DNA from: UBA5078 sp051252515 | GTDB lineage: Bacteria; Pseudomonadota; Gammaproteobacteria; Pseudomonadales; Pseudohongiellaceae | NCBI GenBank assembly: GCA_051252515.1 | Contig: JBPOFS010000001.1 | Coordinates: forward strand, 744,001 to 808,000 | Direction: 5' to 3' | DNA length: 64,000 bases | In this document: piece by piece, positions 1 through 8,300 of the stretch | Position numbering within the stretch: the first letter of the stretch is position 1 | Layout of the letters: each line of letters begins with the position of its first letter | Made by a program: the position numbers and the translations under genes | The notes under the pieces: model-generated | The model's database searches: none | Seen by the model: only the letters and a program-made list of their open reading frames with translations | Told to the model about the DNA's origin: nothing

Positions 1-79
1 CACCAGAACAGATAGAGACAGCGAAAGACATGGCTACGCGATGTCTTGAATCCCATTATAGGATGTGCGACTTATAGTT

Positions 80-1078
80 CTATTCGCATTCTCTATACCG
101 AGTCTCTAAGCACTTATCGGACAGCGCATTGGCCTCTAATAATTGCGCCGCATCTAACCGTGCTTCCACTTGATCTTTATTGCGTTCGAATCGCTCTTGT
201 TCGACGCCAGTGGCTAGTTTAGATGCCAGATTCAACCACGCATAAGCCCGCAATGGGTTTGCATCGACGCCTTGCCCCGATTCATACATCAAGCCAAGAT
301 TGTTTTGTGAACTTGGATGTCCTTGCGCAGCGGCTAATCGGTACCACCGAAACGCCTCTTTGTAGTCTTGCTCTACACCTTCTCCTGCTTCATGCATAGC
401 GGCCATGCTAAACATCGCGGCTATATGCCCCTGATCAGCAGCCAGTCGATAATATTCTGCCGCCTTTTCATCATTTTGCTCAACCCCAAGCCCATCACGA
501 TACATCAAAGCCATACTGAACTGTGCGGCGACCTCTCCATGCCCAGCTGCCATAGAATAATAGCGTGCTGCTTCGTCGTAGTTTTGCGCGATGCCTTGTC
601 CACTTAGATTCATTTCTGCGAGTGCTAGCTGTGCGCCAACATCGCCTTGATCGGCAGCCATTTTGTAATACTTAGCTGCTTCGACGTAGTTTGTCTCTAC
701 ACCCCGACCACTGAGAAACAGCCCCGCTAAACTTACCTGTGCCATCAACTCTCCCTGCTCAGCGGCAAGCTGAAACCATTGCGCGGCTTTCGCAAAGTCC
801 CGCGGGACGCCCATACCAAAATTATGCAGCACACCTAAATTCAACTGCGCGTTACCTTTGCCTTGTTCGGCGGCAAGGGTGTACCACTTGACCGCCTCAT
901 TGATGTTCGCAGGAACACCCTTGCCCGTGTGATACGCCACTGCCAAATTATTCTGCGCATCGGCATCGCCGGCTTCTGCCAGGCGTGTGAGTTCGGCCAC
1001 GCCATAGCTTTGAGCCATCGCGGAGCCCACAAAGAGTGTCAGGGTCAGAAGGAAGGTTTGAGTTACTTTAACAAGCAT
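80..1078 (-). CDS. Secreted Sel1-like repeat (SLR/TPR-like) protein
   Basis: A 332-residue protein with an N-terminal signal peptide (hydrophobic stretch at residues 7-20, likely cleavage after SAMA). The rest is about seven Sel1-like repeats of 36 residues, each with the AAEQG or AADQG turn followed by a pattern such as AQxxLAxxY and G.GV. The C-terminal 50 residues are charged and lack the repeat. Sel1 proteins are alpha-helical scaffolds for protein-protein contacts, often in the envelope; no enzymatic role is visible. The repeats also appear in the DNA as a roughly 108-base period. It is a single gene, and its partner cannot be inferred from the neighbours. Confidence 0.9.
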   Translation of the reverse strand: MLVKVTQTFLLTLTLFVGSAMAQSYGVAELTRLAEAGDADAQNNLAVAYHTGKGVPANINEAVKWYTLAAEQGKGNAQLNLGVLHNFGMGVPRDFAKAAQWFQLAAEQGELMAQVSLAGLFLSGRGVETNYVEAAKYYKMAADQGDVGAQLALAEMNLSGQGIAQNYDEAARYYSMAAGHGEVAAQFSMALMYRDGLGVEQNDEKAAEYYRLAADQGHIAAMFSMAAMHEAGEGVEQDYKEAFRWYRLAAAQGHPSSQNNLGLMYESGQGVDANPLRAYAWLNLASKLATGVEQERFERNKDQVEARLDAAQLLEANALSDKCLETRYRECE

Positions 1079-1219
1079 GGCGTCGGTACCCTTAAAAGTG
1101 GCGACTAGAGTCAGCCGGGTTTTTGTTGTGGTCTTCTTCGTTGCAAGAAGAATCCTAGTACCTATGCGACCAAAAGGAAAGTTTGGTCATCCACACGTAC
1201 TGGTTTATGATGTTTCTCT

Positions 1220-2473
1220 ATGAAAACTTCCCTATATAGCTTGCTCTTCTTGAGCGCCATTACACTCCCCCATTGTCAATCAGCCGCAGCACCAGAGGAT
1301 GATTCACAGGGTTTATTAACAAATTTTTGGCAGGCAGAGAACGACGCAGAGCTAAGCGTTGCCACTACTGAGCTATTGAACGCCTCGACAGACGTAGATG
1401 TCTTATACCGTTGGTTTAAAAAGGGCCCGGAATATTCATCAAACGTCCCTACTGGCGTTAGAAATCTGTCGCGGGTCGCGCCCGATGGCACGAGATTTCC
1501 TTATGCACTGCGCATCCCAGAAAATTACGATTCTCGAAAAGCCTATCCTATAGAGTTCAATCTCCATGGTGGTGTCAATCGCCCCAAGATCGCCTTGCAC
1601 GAATCGCCTTGGAGTGAGCGCTACGAATCCCTGAGCCCGCCCGAAAGCATCATTGTCGTCCCTGTAGGGTGGTCAGATGCCTACTGGTGGCTTGACAACC
1701 AAGCCGACAGTCTTCCGGCTATTCTGAGCTCCGTTAAACAACGTTATAACGTCGATGACAATCGAGCCATCTTGACGGGTGTCTCTGATGGCGGCACTGG
1801 GGCTTATTTTTTTGCTTTATTGCAACCTACACAATGGGCCGCCTTCGTGCCCTTCATTGGCAACCCTGGCGTTATCGGCAACCCTCGCGCTCGAGTGAGC
1901 CATCCCTTAGCGTTCAGCAACTTATTGGGCAAGCCGCTTTATATCGTCAATAGCGAGAATGATCGGCTTTACCCCGCGCGTGCTATTCGTCCTTATGTGA
2001 AGCTAATGGAAGAGGCCAACGCTGACTTTCAGTTCACTATGATCGCCAACGGCGGACATAATCTAGACTGGATGCCAGAGCACCGAGACGCAATCGATGA
2101 TTTTAAAGAGTCGGTAATGAGAGACCCACTGCCTGAGAGTCTGCAGTGGACTACCACGCGCACCGATCGCTACAATCGCAATCATTGGTTAATAGTTAAC
2201 CAACTACGTACTGAGGGTGAGCCGGGGCGCTTAGAGATCGAACGAAACGGCAATGAATTCGACGCGACATCCTTCTACGTGGAGAAATTCACTCTGCTGC
2301 TGAACCCCGAAGAAGTAGACTTTAGCAAACCCATTATCGTGCGGGTGAACAATGAGATTGTGTTTGAAGGTTCGGTAGAGCAAAGCACACAAACCTTGTT
2401 GGACTGGGCTAGCGAAGACCATGATCGCACAATGTTGTTTACTGCCGAGCTCGCCATCAGCATCGTTGACTAG
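1220..2473 (+). CDS. Secreted alpha/beta-hydrolase, esterase/PHB-depolymerase-like
   Basis: A 417-residue protein with an N-terminal export signal (residues 1-24). The hydrolase core shows an oxyanion-type LHGG motif near residue 115, a GVSDGG nucleophile elbow (G-x-S-x-G) near residue 188, and a GGH motif near residue 273 that would supply the catalytic histidine. A C-terminal beta-rich region of about 120 residues follows. This pattern fits secreted esterases and feruloyl-esterase or depolymerase-like enzymes. The substrate is unknown. It ends 4 bases before the convergent cysQ gene. Confidence 0.75.
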   Translation: MKTSLYSLLFLSAITLPHCQSAAAPEDDSQGLLTNFWQAENDAELSVATTELLNASTDVDVLYRWFKKGPEYSSNVPTGVRNLSRVAPDGTRFPYALRIPENYDSRKAYPIEFNLHGGVNRPKIALHESPWSERYESLSPPESIIVVPVGWSDAYWWLDNQADSLPAILSSVKQRYNVDDNRAILTGVSDGGTGAYFFALLQPTQWAAFVPFIGNPGVIGNPRARVSHPLAFSNLLGKPLYIVNSENDRLYPARAIRPYVKLMEEANADFQFTMIANGGHNLDWMPEHRDAIDDFKESVMRDPLPESLQWTTTRTDRYNRNHWLIVNQLRTEGEPGRLEIERNGNEFDATSFYVEKFTLLLNPEEVDFSKPIIVRVNNEIVFEGSVEQSTQTLLDWASEDHDRTMLFTAELAISIVD

Positions 2474-2477
2474 AGAC

Positions 2478-3317
2478 TCAATGATGTACTGAGTGAAGTA
2501 GCGTCTCCCAATCTATTCGCGGATCACCCACAGCGAAGAACGAGGGGTTCAAGATGTCGGCCTTACTGTTGTAGAGCAAGGGCGTGAGATCAGTTTTCAT
2601 CACCCTTCCTCCAGCCGCCTCAAGAACTGCTTGAGCGGCAGCGGTGTCCCACTCACTCGTTGGCGCCAGTCGTGGATACAAATCAGCCTTGCCCTCAGCC
2701 AATGCACAAAACTTTAACGAACTGCCCATATTGCCAAGCTCGACGTGCTTAAACGACTTCCTTAGATCTTCCAAAAGTGCTTCTAAGGCTTGCTCACCAT
2801 GACGCCGGCTCGCCAGCACGGCCAGTGTAGATTGCGTAGAATCGCTGGCCAGCGCTCTAGTCCTGATGTTCTCCAACGCCCCTCCTTCTAATTGTTTCCA
2901 GGCGCCCAAACCAATCACTCCGAGCCAAGTAGTCCCCGTAACAGGTGCGTGTACAACCCCCATGGCAGGCACTCCGGCCCGGATAAGTGCGATGTTCACA
3001 GTGAACTCACCATTCTTGCTGATGAACTCCTTCGTGCCATCTAATGGGTCAATCAACCAATACTCGGACCACTGCTGTCTTTGCGTGAATGCAGGAAGCT
3101 CTCCCTCTTCAGATAGGATAGGAATCAGTGGCGTAAGCATTTGTAGCTCTCGGCAAATAAGCGTGTTGGCACGCGTGTCAGCCTCGGTGAGCGGTGAGGC
3201 GTCCGCTTTCTCAGAGAACACCACATCGCCTGTGCGAGCGTACACAGCCATTATTTCTCGACCTGCCGCGCTCGCGATTCGGCTAAGCTCATTAAGCAAT
3301 TGTGCATTCTCTAACAT
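2478..3317 (-). CDS. cysQ: 3'(2'),5'-bisphosphate nucleotidase CysQ
   Basis: A 279-residue inositol-monophosphatase-superfamily protein. It carries the metal-binding motif DPLDGTKEF near residues 93-101, an upstream acidic SEEGE motif, and the C-terminal WDTAAAQAVLEAAGG motif typical of CysQ. The family removes a phosphate from 3'-phosphoadenosine 5'-phosphate, recycling a by-product of sulfate assimilation. Length matches the family. It is a single gene convergent with the esterase-like gene. Confidence 0.93.
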   Translation of the reverse strand: MLENAQLLNELSRIASAAGREIMAVYARTGDVVFSEKADASPLTEADTRANTLICRELQMLTPLIPILSEEGELPAFTQRQQWSEYWLIDPLDGTKEFISKNGEFTVNIALIRAGVPAMGVVHAPVTGTTWLGVIGLGAWKQLEGGALENIRTRALASDSTQSTLAVLASRRHGEQALEALLEDLRKSFKHVELGNMGSSLKFCALAEGKADLYPRLAPTSEWDTAAAQAVLEAAGGRVMKTDLTPLLYNSKADILNPSFFAVGDPRIDWETLLHSVHH

Positions 3318-3479
3318 TACAATTTCTCCACTTCCAATGACTATTGCCTAATAGGCTGTACACTTAATCGACTAGCAACAAACGCAAATGCTAGCATGAT
3401 TACCGTGACACAAGATTGACAGTGCTTTTAAACACAACAAGGCAGTCGCCCAACAATAACAACAAGATGGAGAGTCACC

Positions 3480-4280
3480 ATGCGAGCATTGATCGCGCTT
3501 ACCTTTATTGCATTGACCATGAGCAGTGCGCAGGCACAGCTAGCCACACCCAACGAAGCCGGATTGACCTACGGTCACGTGCATCTCAACGTCAGTGATA
3601 TCGAACGCCATAAACAGCTATGGGTAGACCACTTTGGCGGCACAGTTGTCCAGAAAGGGCCTCTCACAGCCATACGCATGCCAAATATGGCCATCATACT
3701 CAACGAACGCGCGCCTACTGGCGGCTCGCGAGAGACCGTGATGGATCACTTTGGTTTCAAAGTGCGCGACATCGATAAGTTCATCGCCAAATGGCAAAAG
3801 GAAGACCTTCCTTTAGGCGATATCTTTATTGGTGCGGAAGGACAGAAAAACGCCTATGTCACCATGCCCGGAGGCGCCTATGTCGAATTACAAGAAGATC
3901 AGGCCTTAGCCCTTGAAGTATTGCCTTACCACATCCATTTCTATAGTCCGGAATTCGAAGCACTGCTGGAATGGTACACGCAGTTACTCAGCATAGAGAC
4001 GAGATCTCGTGGCTCCATTACTACGACCACTAATGTGCCAGGCATGAACATGAGCTTTGCCCGTAGTAGAAGTGAGCGGTTACCGACCCAAGGGCGCGCT
4101 ATCGACCACATAGGCTTCGAAGTTGATGATCTGGAGAGTTTCTGCAAGCAACTTGAAGCGAAAGGCATTACGTTTGATGTGGCCTATAGAAATGTTGATT
4201 CAATAGCCCTCAAAATTGCCTTTATCACTGACCCAAGCGGGGTCTACATAGAATTCACTGAAGGCTTAGATGCCTACTGA
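3480..4280 (+). CDS. Exported protein with two VOC (glyoxalase-fold) modules
   Basis: A 266-residue protein with a signal peptide (residues 1-20, cleavage near AQA). Two vicinal-oxygen-chelate modules follow, at about residues 28-135 and 148-262. Each begins with a GHVHLNV- or YHIHFYS-like strand and ends with a VELQE- or IEFTE-like strand, positions that often hold the metal ligands. VOC proteins include glyoxalases, dioxygenases and resistance proteins, so the reaction cannot be assigned. Export to the periplasm is unusual for the fold. A GGAGAG-like ribosome binding site precedes the ATG. Confidence 0.8.
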   Translation: MRALIALTFIALTMSSAQAQLATPNEAGLTYGHVHLNVSDIERHKQLWVDHFGGTVVQKGPLTAIRMPNMAIILNERAPTGGSRETVMDHFGFKVRDIDKFIAKWQKEDLPLGDIFIGAEGQKNAYVTMPGGAYVELQEDQALALEVLPYHIHFYSPEFEALLEWYTQLLSIETRSRGSITTTTNVPGMNMSFARSRSERLPTQGRAIDHIGFEVDDLESFCKQLEAKGITFDVAYRNVDSIALKIAFITDPSGVYIEFTEGLDAY

Positions 4281-4297
4281 AACAGGTTAGTCACACA

Positions 4298-4972
4298 ATG
4301 GTAGTTTGGAAAGACATAGACACGGTGCTGTTCGATATGGACGGCACTGTTCTAGATTTACACTTCGACAATCACTTTTGGGAAGAGCTCGTGCCTGAGC
4401 GCTACGCTCAGCTGCATGGCCTCGACCCCGTCCATACATCCGACCTGCTAAAAGAACGTTACGCCAGCGTCCACGGGACTCTCGACTGGTATAGCCTAGA
4501 TTTTTGGTCACAAACCCTTGGGCTTGATATTCTCGCTCTAAAGCAAGAAACTCGTCACAAAATTGCCCTAAGACCTAACGCCATCGCACTACTTCAGGCA
4601 CTGCGCCAAGCGGAGAAACAGATAATCTTAGTGACCAATGCCCACCCTGGCAGTCTAGAGCTAAAAATGGCTCATACAGGGATCGCTGAACACTTTGACC
4701 ATCGAATCAGTTCTCATACGTTGCAATTGGCAAAAGAGAATGTCGGATTCTGGCAGGCGCTGCGTGAAACACATCATTACGAACCAGAGCGCACTCTGCT
4801 TATCGATGATAGCTTGCCCGTGCTTAGGCGCGCTAAAGCTGAAGGAATCGCTCACCTGCGCGCAATCAAACAGCCCGACAGCCAAAGGGCGGCGTTAACG
4901 CCCCATGAAGATTTCATTCAAATCGACGATTTTTCAGAAATATTAACTGATTTGCGTAACGACAATGAGTAA
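4298..4972 (+). CDS. yrfG: HAD-superfamily GMP/IMP nucleotidase YrfG
   Basis: A 224-residue haloacid-dehalogenase-type phosphatase. Motif I is FDMDGTV near residue 12, motif II is LVTNAHP near residue 113, and motif IV is LIDDSLPV near residue 168. The W.ELVPERYA sequence after motif I is typical of YrfG, which dephosphorylates GMP and IMP. It overlaps hslR by 8 bases, so the two genes are translationally coupled; the same pair is adjacent in Escherichia coli. Confidence 0.88.
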   Translation: MVVWKDIDTVLFDMDGTVLDLHFDNHFWEELVPERYAQLHGLDPVHTSDLLKERYASVHGTLDWYSLDFWSQTLGLDILALKQETRHKIALRPNAIALLQALRQAEKQIILVTNAHPGSLELKMAHTGIAEHFDHRISSHTLQLAKENVGFWQALRETHHYEPERTLLIDDSLPVLRRAKAEGIAHLRAIKQPDSQRAALTPHEDFIQIDDFSEILTDLRNDNE

Positions 4973-5369
4973 AGACAAGTCTGATGTAGATAGCCCTGTT
5001 CGCCTCGACAAGTGGTTGTGGGCTGCACGGCTGTATAAAACTCGCGCCATTGCCAAACAAGCGGTGGAAAGCGGCAAGGTGCATTGCGCTGGACAACGCG
5101 TCAAACCTGGCCGTGATGTCACTATCGGCATGCACCTTCAGGTTCGCCAAGGTTGGGATGATAGAGAACTCGTGGTCCTTGGCCTGTCCGAACACCGGCG
5201 CGGAGCACCAGAGGCGCTACTATTGTATGAAGAAACCGCCGAGAGCATTGAAAAACGCGAAAAACTAGGGGAACAGCGACGAATGCATGCCCTTCTAGAA
5301 CAACCAATCGCCAAGCCTGACAAGAAAGATCGACGCTTAAGACAGCAGATGAAGCACCGAGCAGAATAA
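4965..5369 (+). CDS. hslR: Heat-shock protein 15, S4-domain RNA-binding protein
   Basis: A 134-residue basic protein. It starts with an S4 domain (residues 10-75) containing the RLDKWLWAARLYKTR signature and ends in a Lys/Arg-rich tail. Hsp15 binds stalled 50S subunits that still carry a nascent chain and helps recycle them. It overlaps the yrfG stop codon. A T-rich stretch just downstream (about 5396-5404) lacks a convincing stem. Confidence 0.92.
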   Translation: MSKDKSDVDSPVRLDKWLWAARLYKTRAIAKQAVESGKVHCAGQRVKPGRDVTIGMHLQVRQGWDDRELVVLGLSEHRRGAPEALLLYEETAESIEKREKLGEQRRMHALLEQPIAKPDKKDRRLRQQMKHRAE

Positions 5370-5557
5370 CAAACGCCTTAAATAGCGAGCGCGCGTTTTT
5401 TTTGACATAATCGCCGCTCAAAAACTAGCACTACACGAGCAAGCTAATACCTGCCGAAGGAATGGCAATCAAGCCACCTGACGCCCGCGAACATTGAATA
5501 CTAGACGCTACCGTACGAGTTCAATATGCGGTAAACAAAAACGACAGAGGATGCAGC

Positions 5558-7144
5558 TTGACTAAGCCACTACAAGAAAGCTTAACGCGTTTTGGATTAC
5601 CTGAATTTCGCTTGGAATGGGGACAAATCTTAAGAGGCATCGAGAAAGAAAGCTTAAGAGTTGCCTCCGATGGCCACCTTGCGCAAACAACGCATCCCGA
5701 AAAGCTCGGCAGTGCGTTAACGCATCCCTACATCACTACCGATTACTCAGAAGCCCTGCTCGAGCTAATCACTCCCGTTAACGACAGCATTGAAGAAACG
5801 CTCGGCTTCCTTCATGAGCTGCACACGTATACTTATAGTGTCTTACCTGAAAACGAACGCATGTGGGTTTCAAGCATGCCCTGCCAGGTAGAGAACGATA
5901 ATGAAATCCCCTTGGCACTTTATGGTGATTCCAATATCGGCAAACTGAAAACATTGTACCGAGAAGGATTGGGGCATCGCTACGGACGTGCGATGCAAAC
6001 GATCTCCGGAATTCATTACAACTTCTCTATGCCAGAAAGTTTCTGGCCAGAGCTCAAAAAGATTCGCAACTCAGCGCTACCGTTACAAGACTTTCAAACA
6101 CAGCAATACCTCAATTTGATTCGCAATTTTCATCGCTACTCTTGGTTACTGCCTTATCTTTTTGGCGCCTCTCCTGCCGTGTCAAAATGTTTCACACAAG
6201 GCCGTCCGCATGAATTAGAAGAGTTCGACGAACGCACTTTGTACAAGCCTTATGCAACCGCTTTACGCATGGGCAATTTAGGTTATAAGAGCGAAGCTCA
6301 AAAATCCCTTTTTGTCTGTTATAACGAACTAGACAACTATTTAGACTGTTTACAAGACGCGCTTTCAAAGCCTTATGCCCCTTATCAAAAAATTGGCATG
6401 AAGAGAGGCGACCACTACTTACAAATCAACACCAATCTTTTACAACTAGAAAACGAGTTCTACGGGACGATTCGCCCTAAACGCGTCGGACAATCTGGTG
6501 AACGACCATTGGAGTTATTGCGCGAGCAAGGCATCCAATATATTGAAGTGCGAATTCTTGACCTCAACCCTTTTATACCGATGGGTCTGAATGCTGAACA
6601 AATTCGTTTTCTCGATGCCTTCCTGATTTTCTGTCTGTTATCAGATAGCCCTACTTGCACTCAAGCGAGTAATCAAGAAATCGACAGCAATCTCGCACTT
6701 GTTGTTAATGAAGGCCGAGCGCCCGGGCTGATGCTCTCTCGCAACGGCAGCCCTATTGCCTTTGAACAATGGGCCAATGAACTGTTCGTTGATATCAATC
6801 ATGCCGCTACACTGCTTGACCATATCCATACAGGACAGTCTTACGCACAAGCTTGCGCTACACAGCAAGAAAAACTGACAAACCCAGAACTGACACCATC
6901 GGCGCGCTTATTGCGTGAGATGCGCGAGAGCGGCCGTCCGTTTTGCAGTTACACGACACAGCAATCACAAACAACAGAGGCTTATTTCCGCCAACAGACG
7001 TTAGCACCGGAACGACTAAAAGAGTTGCAAGAGGCAAGCCGCCTGTCTGTTGTAAAACAGGCGGAGATCGAAGACGCTGACACCATTAGTTTTGATGAGT
7101 TTTTAGCGCAGTGGAACGCTACTGTTGAATCACATACGAAGTGA
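5558..7144 (+). CDS. gshA: Glutamate-cysteine ligase (first step of glutathione synthesis)
   Basis: A 528-residue class 1 GshA; the family is about 520 residues. It joins glutamate and cysteine with ATP. The N-terminal GIEKESLR motif, the TDYSEALLELITP segment, the SGIHYNFS motif and the VRILDLNPF motif are characteristic. The start is a TTG at 5558, preceded by an AGAGG Shine-Dalgarno sequence at about 5546-5550; the nearby ATG at 5551 hits a stop after four codons. Its 3' end overlaps the convergent FliL-like gene by 26 bases. The second enzyme of the pathway, gshB, lies at 49343. Confidence 0.95.
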   Translation: MTKPLQESLTRFGLPEFRLEWGQILRGIEKESLRVASDGHLAQTTHPEKLGSALTHPYITTDYSEALLELITPVNDSIEETLGFLHELHTYTYSVLPENERMWVSSMPCQVENDNEIPLALYGDSNIGKLKTLYREGLGHRYGRAMQTISGIHYNFSMPESFWPELKKIRNSALPLQDFQTQQYLNLIRNFHRYSWLLPYLFGASPAVSKCFTQGRPHELEEFDERTLYKPYATALRMGNLGYKSEAQKSLFVCYNELDNYLDCLQDALSKPYAPYQKIGMKRGDHYLQINTNLLQLENEFYGTIRPKRVGQSGERPLELLREQGIQYIEVRILDLNPFIPMGLNAEQIRFLDAFLIFCLLSDSPTCTQASNQEIDSNLALVVNEGRAPGLMLSRNGSPIAFEQWANELFVDINHAATLLDHIHTGQSYAQACATQQEKLTNPELTPSARLLREMRESGRPFCSYTTQQSQTTEAYFRQQTLAPERLKELQEASRLSVVKQAEIEDADTISFDEFLAQWNATVESHTK

Positions 7145-7556
7145 AGAAAAGCTCTAAGATGTCGGCAGAGCCAGTACCTTCGAGAAGGTCTATCGCTGCA
7201 CGGACCTCTTCGAGCGCCTCTTCGCGTAGGTGTTCTTTACCATCTGTCGAAGTGAGGTTCTCTTCCAGCTGGCTAGCAAACAACTTAATCAGCTGATTAC
7301 GAATATAAGGCAAGTGGTGTTGTACCGCGACATTGGCTGGTCGTTTTGTACGAACTGTGACGTCGACTTTGAGATAGCGAAGGCGGCCACCACCGTCATA
7401 ATTGGTGACGAAGCTCGGGCTCAGTTCCACATAGGGGAATTCACTATTACTCCCAGGCGCCGGCGCCGGCGCTGAAGATGCAAACACTTGCGTGGTCATT
7501 GCCACAGCACTTAAGCAAACAAGCGTTATTAATAAAGACGATATTTTTTTCAACAT
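7119..7556 (-). CDS. FliL-domain protein, exported or membrane-anchored, outside a flagellar operon
   Basis: A 145-residue protein with an N-terminal hydrophobic signal or anchor (residues 5-26, ending near VFASS). An alanine/proline linker and a FliL-like domain (residues 40-145) follow. The domain shows the RYLKVDVTVR strand, the HHLPYIRNQLIKLFAS helix and a final LFFTSYVIQQ strand, matching the FliL core. FliL supports the flagellar stator, but no flagellar gene is nearby. Gammaproteobacteria often carry an unlinked FliL-like protein of unknown role. It overlaps the end of gshA tail to tail. Confidence 0.8.
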   Translation of the reverse strand: MLKKISSLLITLVCLSAVAMTTQVFASSAPAPAPGSNSEFPYVELSPSFVTNYDGGGRLRYLKVDVTVRTKRPANVAVQHHLPYIRNQLIKLFASQLEENLTSTDGKEHLREEALEEVRAAIDLLEGTGSADILELFFTSYVIQQ

Positions 7557-7776
7557 GATGGAAACCTTATACTCAAAAATAGCCGGTTTAGTATGTCATA
7601 TATCGGCAAAGACGACGATTAACTGAACCACACAGAACAAATCTTAACTTTTTATGCCGTACACATCCCTAATTTTTCGTTTAAAATAGGGGCTAACACG
7701 AATTATGCTGACCTAAAATCTTACATTAATACCATATAAGACAATGAGTTAGCGAAACAATAAGTGAGTTTTTTCA

Positions 7777-8289
7777 ATGACACAATCGATCCTCGCATTA
7801 ATCCCTCGCACTCGTAAGCTCAATTTGATGATTTTCGTCGCCTGCACATCAATTATCGCGATAGCGCTGTATATGGAGCATGTGATGCTGCTACAACCCT
7901 GCGGGCTGTGCATCACTCAACGGGTATTCGTCATTTTGGTTGGCTTGTTCTGCTTGGCCAGCGCGATTCATAACCCTGACGAAAAAGTGGTCAAGAATTA
8001 TGCCCTCGGTGCCGCCGCTATGTGTGTTGGGGGAGCGTATTTCGCAGGCCGTCAAATCTGGCTGCAACACCTTCCTGAGGATCAAGTGCCAGCATGCGGA
8101 CCTGGCCTAAGCTATATCATGGAAAACTTTCCGATGATGGATATGCTTTCGTTCCTTCTCAAGGGTGACGGCAATTGCGCAGAAGTGTCTTGGAGATTTT
8201 TAGGCCTGCTATCAATAGCCGAGCTATCCATGCTCGGCTTCATTGGCCTTATTTCACTGTGCTTATTCCAAGCATTTAGAAAAGCTTAG
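7777..8289 (+). CDS. dsbB: Disulfide bond formation protein B (quinone:DsbA oxidoreductase)
   Basis: A 170-residue inner-membrane protein with four transmembrane segments. The first periplasmic loop has the redox pair CGLC near residues 46-49. The second loop has the other cysteine pair (C in PACGPG and C in GNCAEV). DsbB reoxidises DsbA and passes electrons to quinone. Length and topology match the family. No dsbA is in the window. Confidence 0.93.
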   Translation: MTQSILALIPRTRKLNLMIFVACTSIIAIALYMEHVMLLQPCGLCITQRVFVILVGLFCLASAIHNPDEKVVKNYALGAAAMCVGGAYFAGRQIWLQHLPEDQVPACGPGLSYIMENFPMMDMLSFLLKGDGNCAEVSWRFLGLLSIAELSMLGFIGLISLCLFQAFRKA

Positions 8290-8300
8290 CAGCGCTAACG

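Noticed and set aside
80..1078. Tandem DNA repeat as an independent element
   Set aside because: The 108-base periodicity is fully explained by the 36-residue Sel1 repeats.
5381..5405. Terminator after hslR (GCGCGCG followed by a T-run)
   Set aside because: There is a T-run, but no stable stem precedes it on either alignment I tried.
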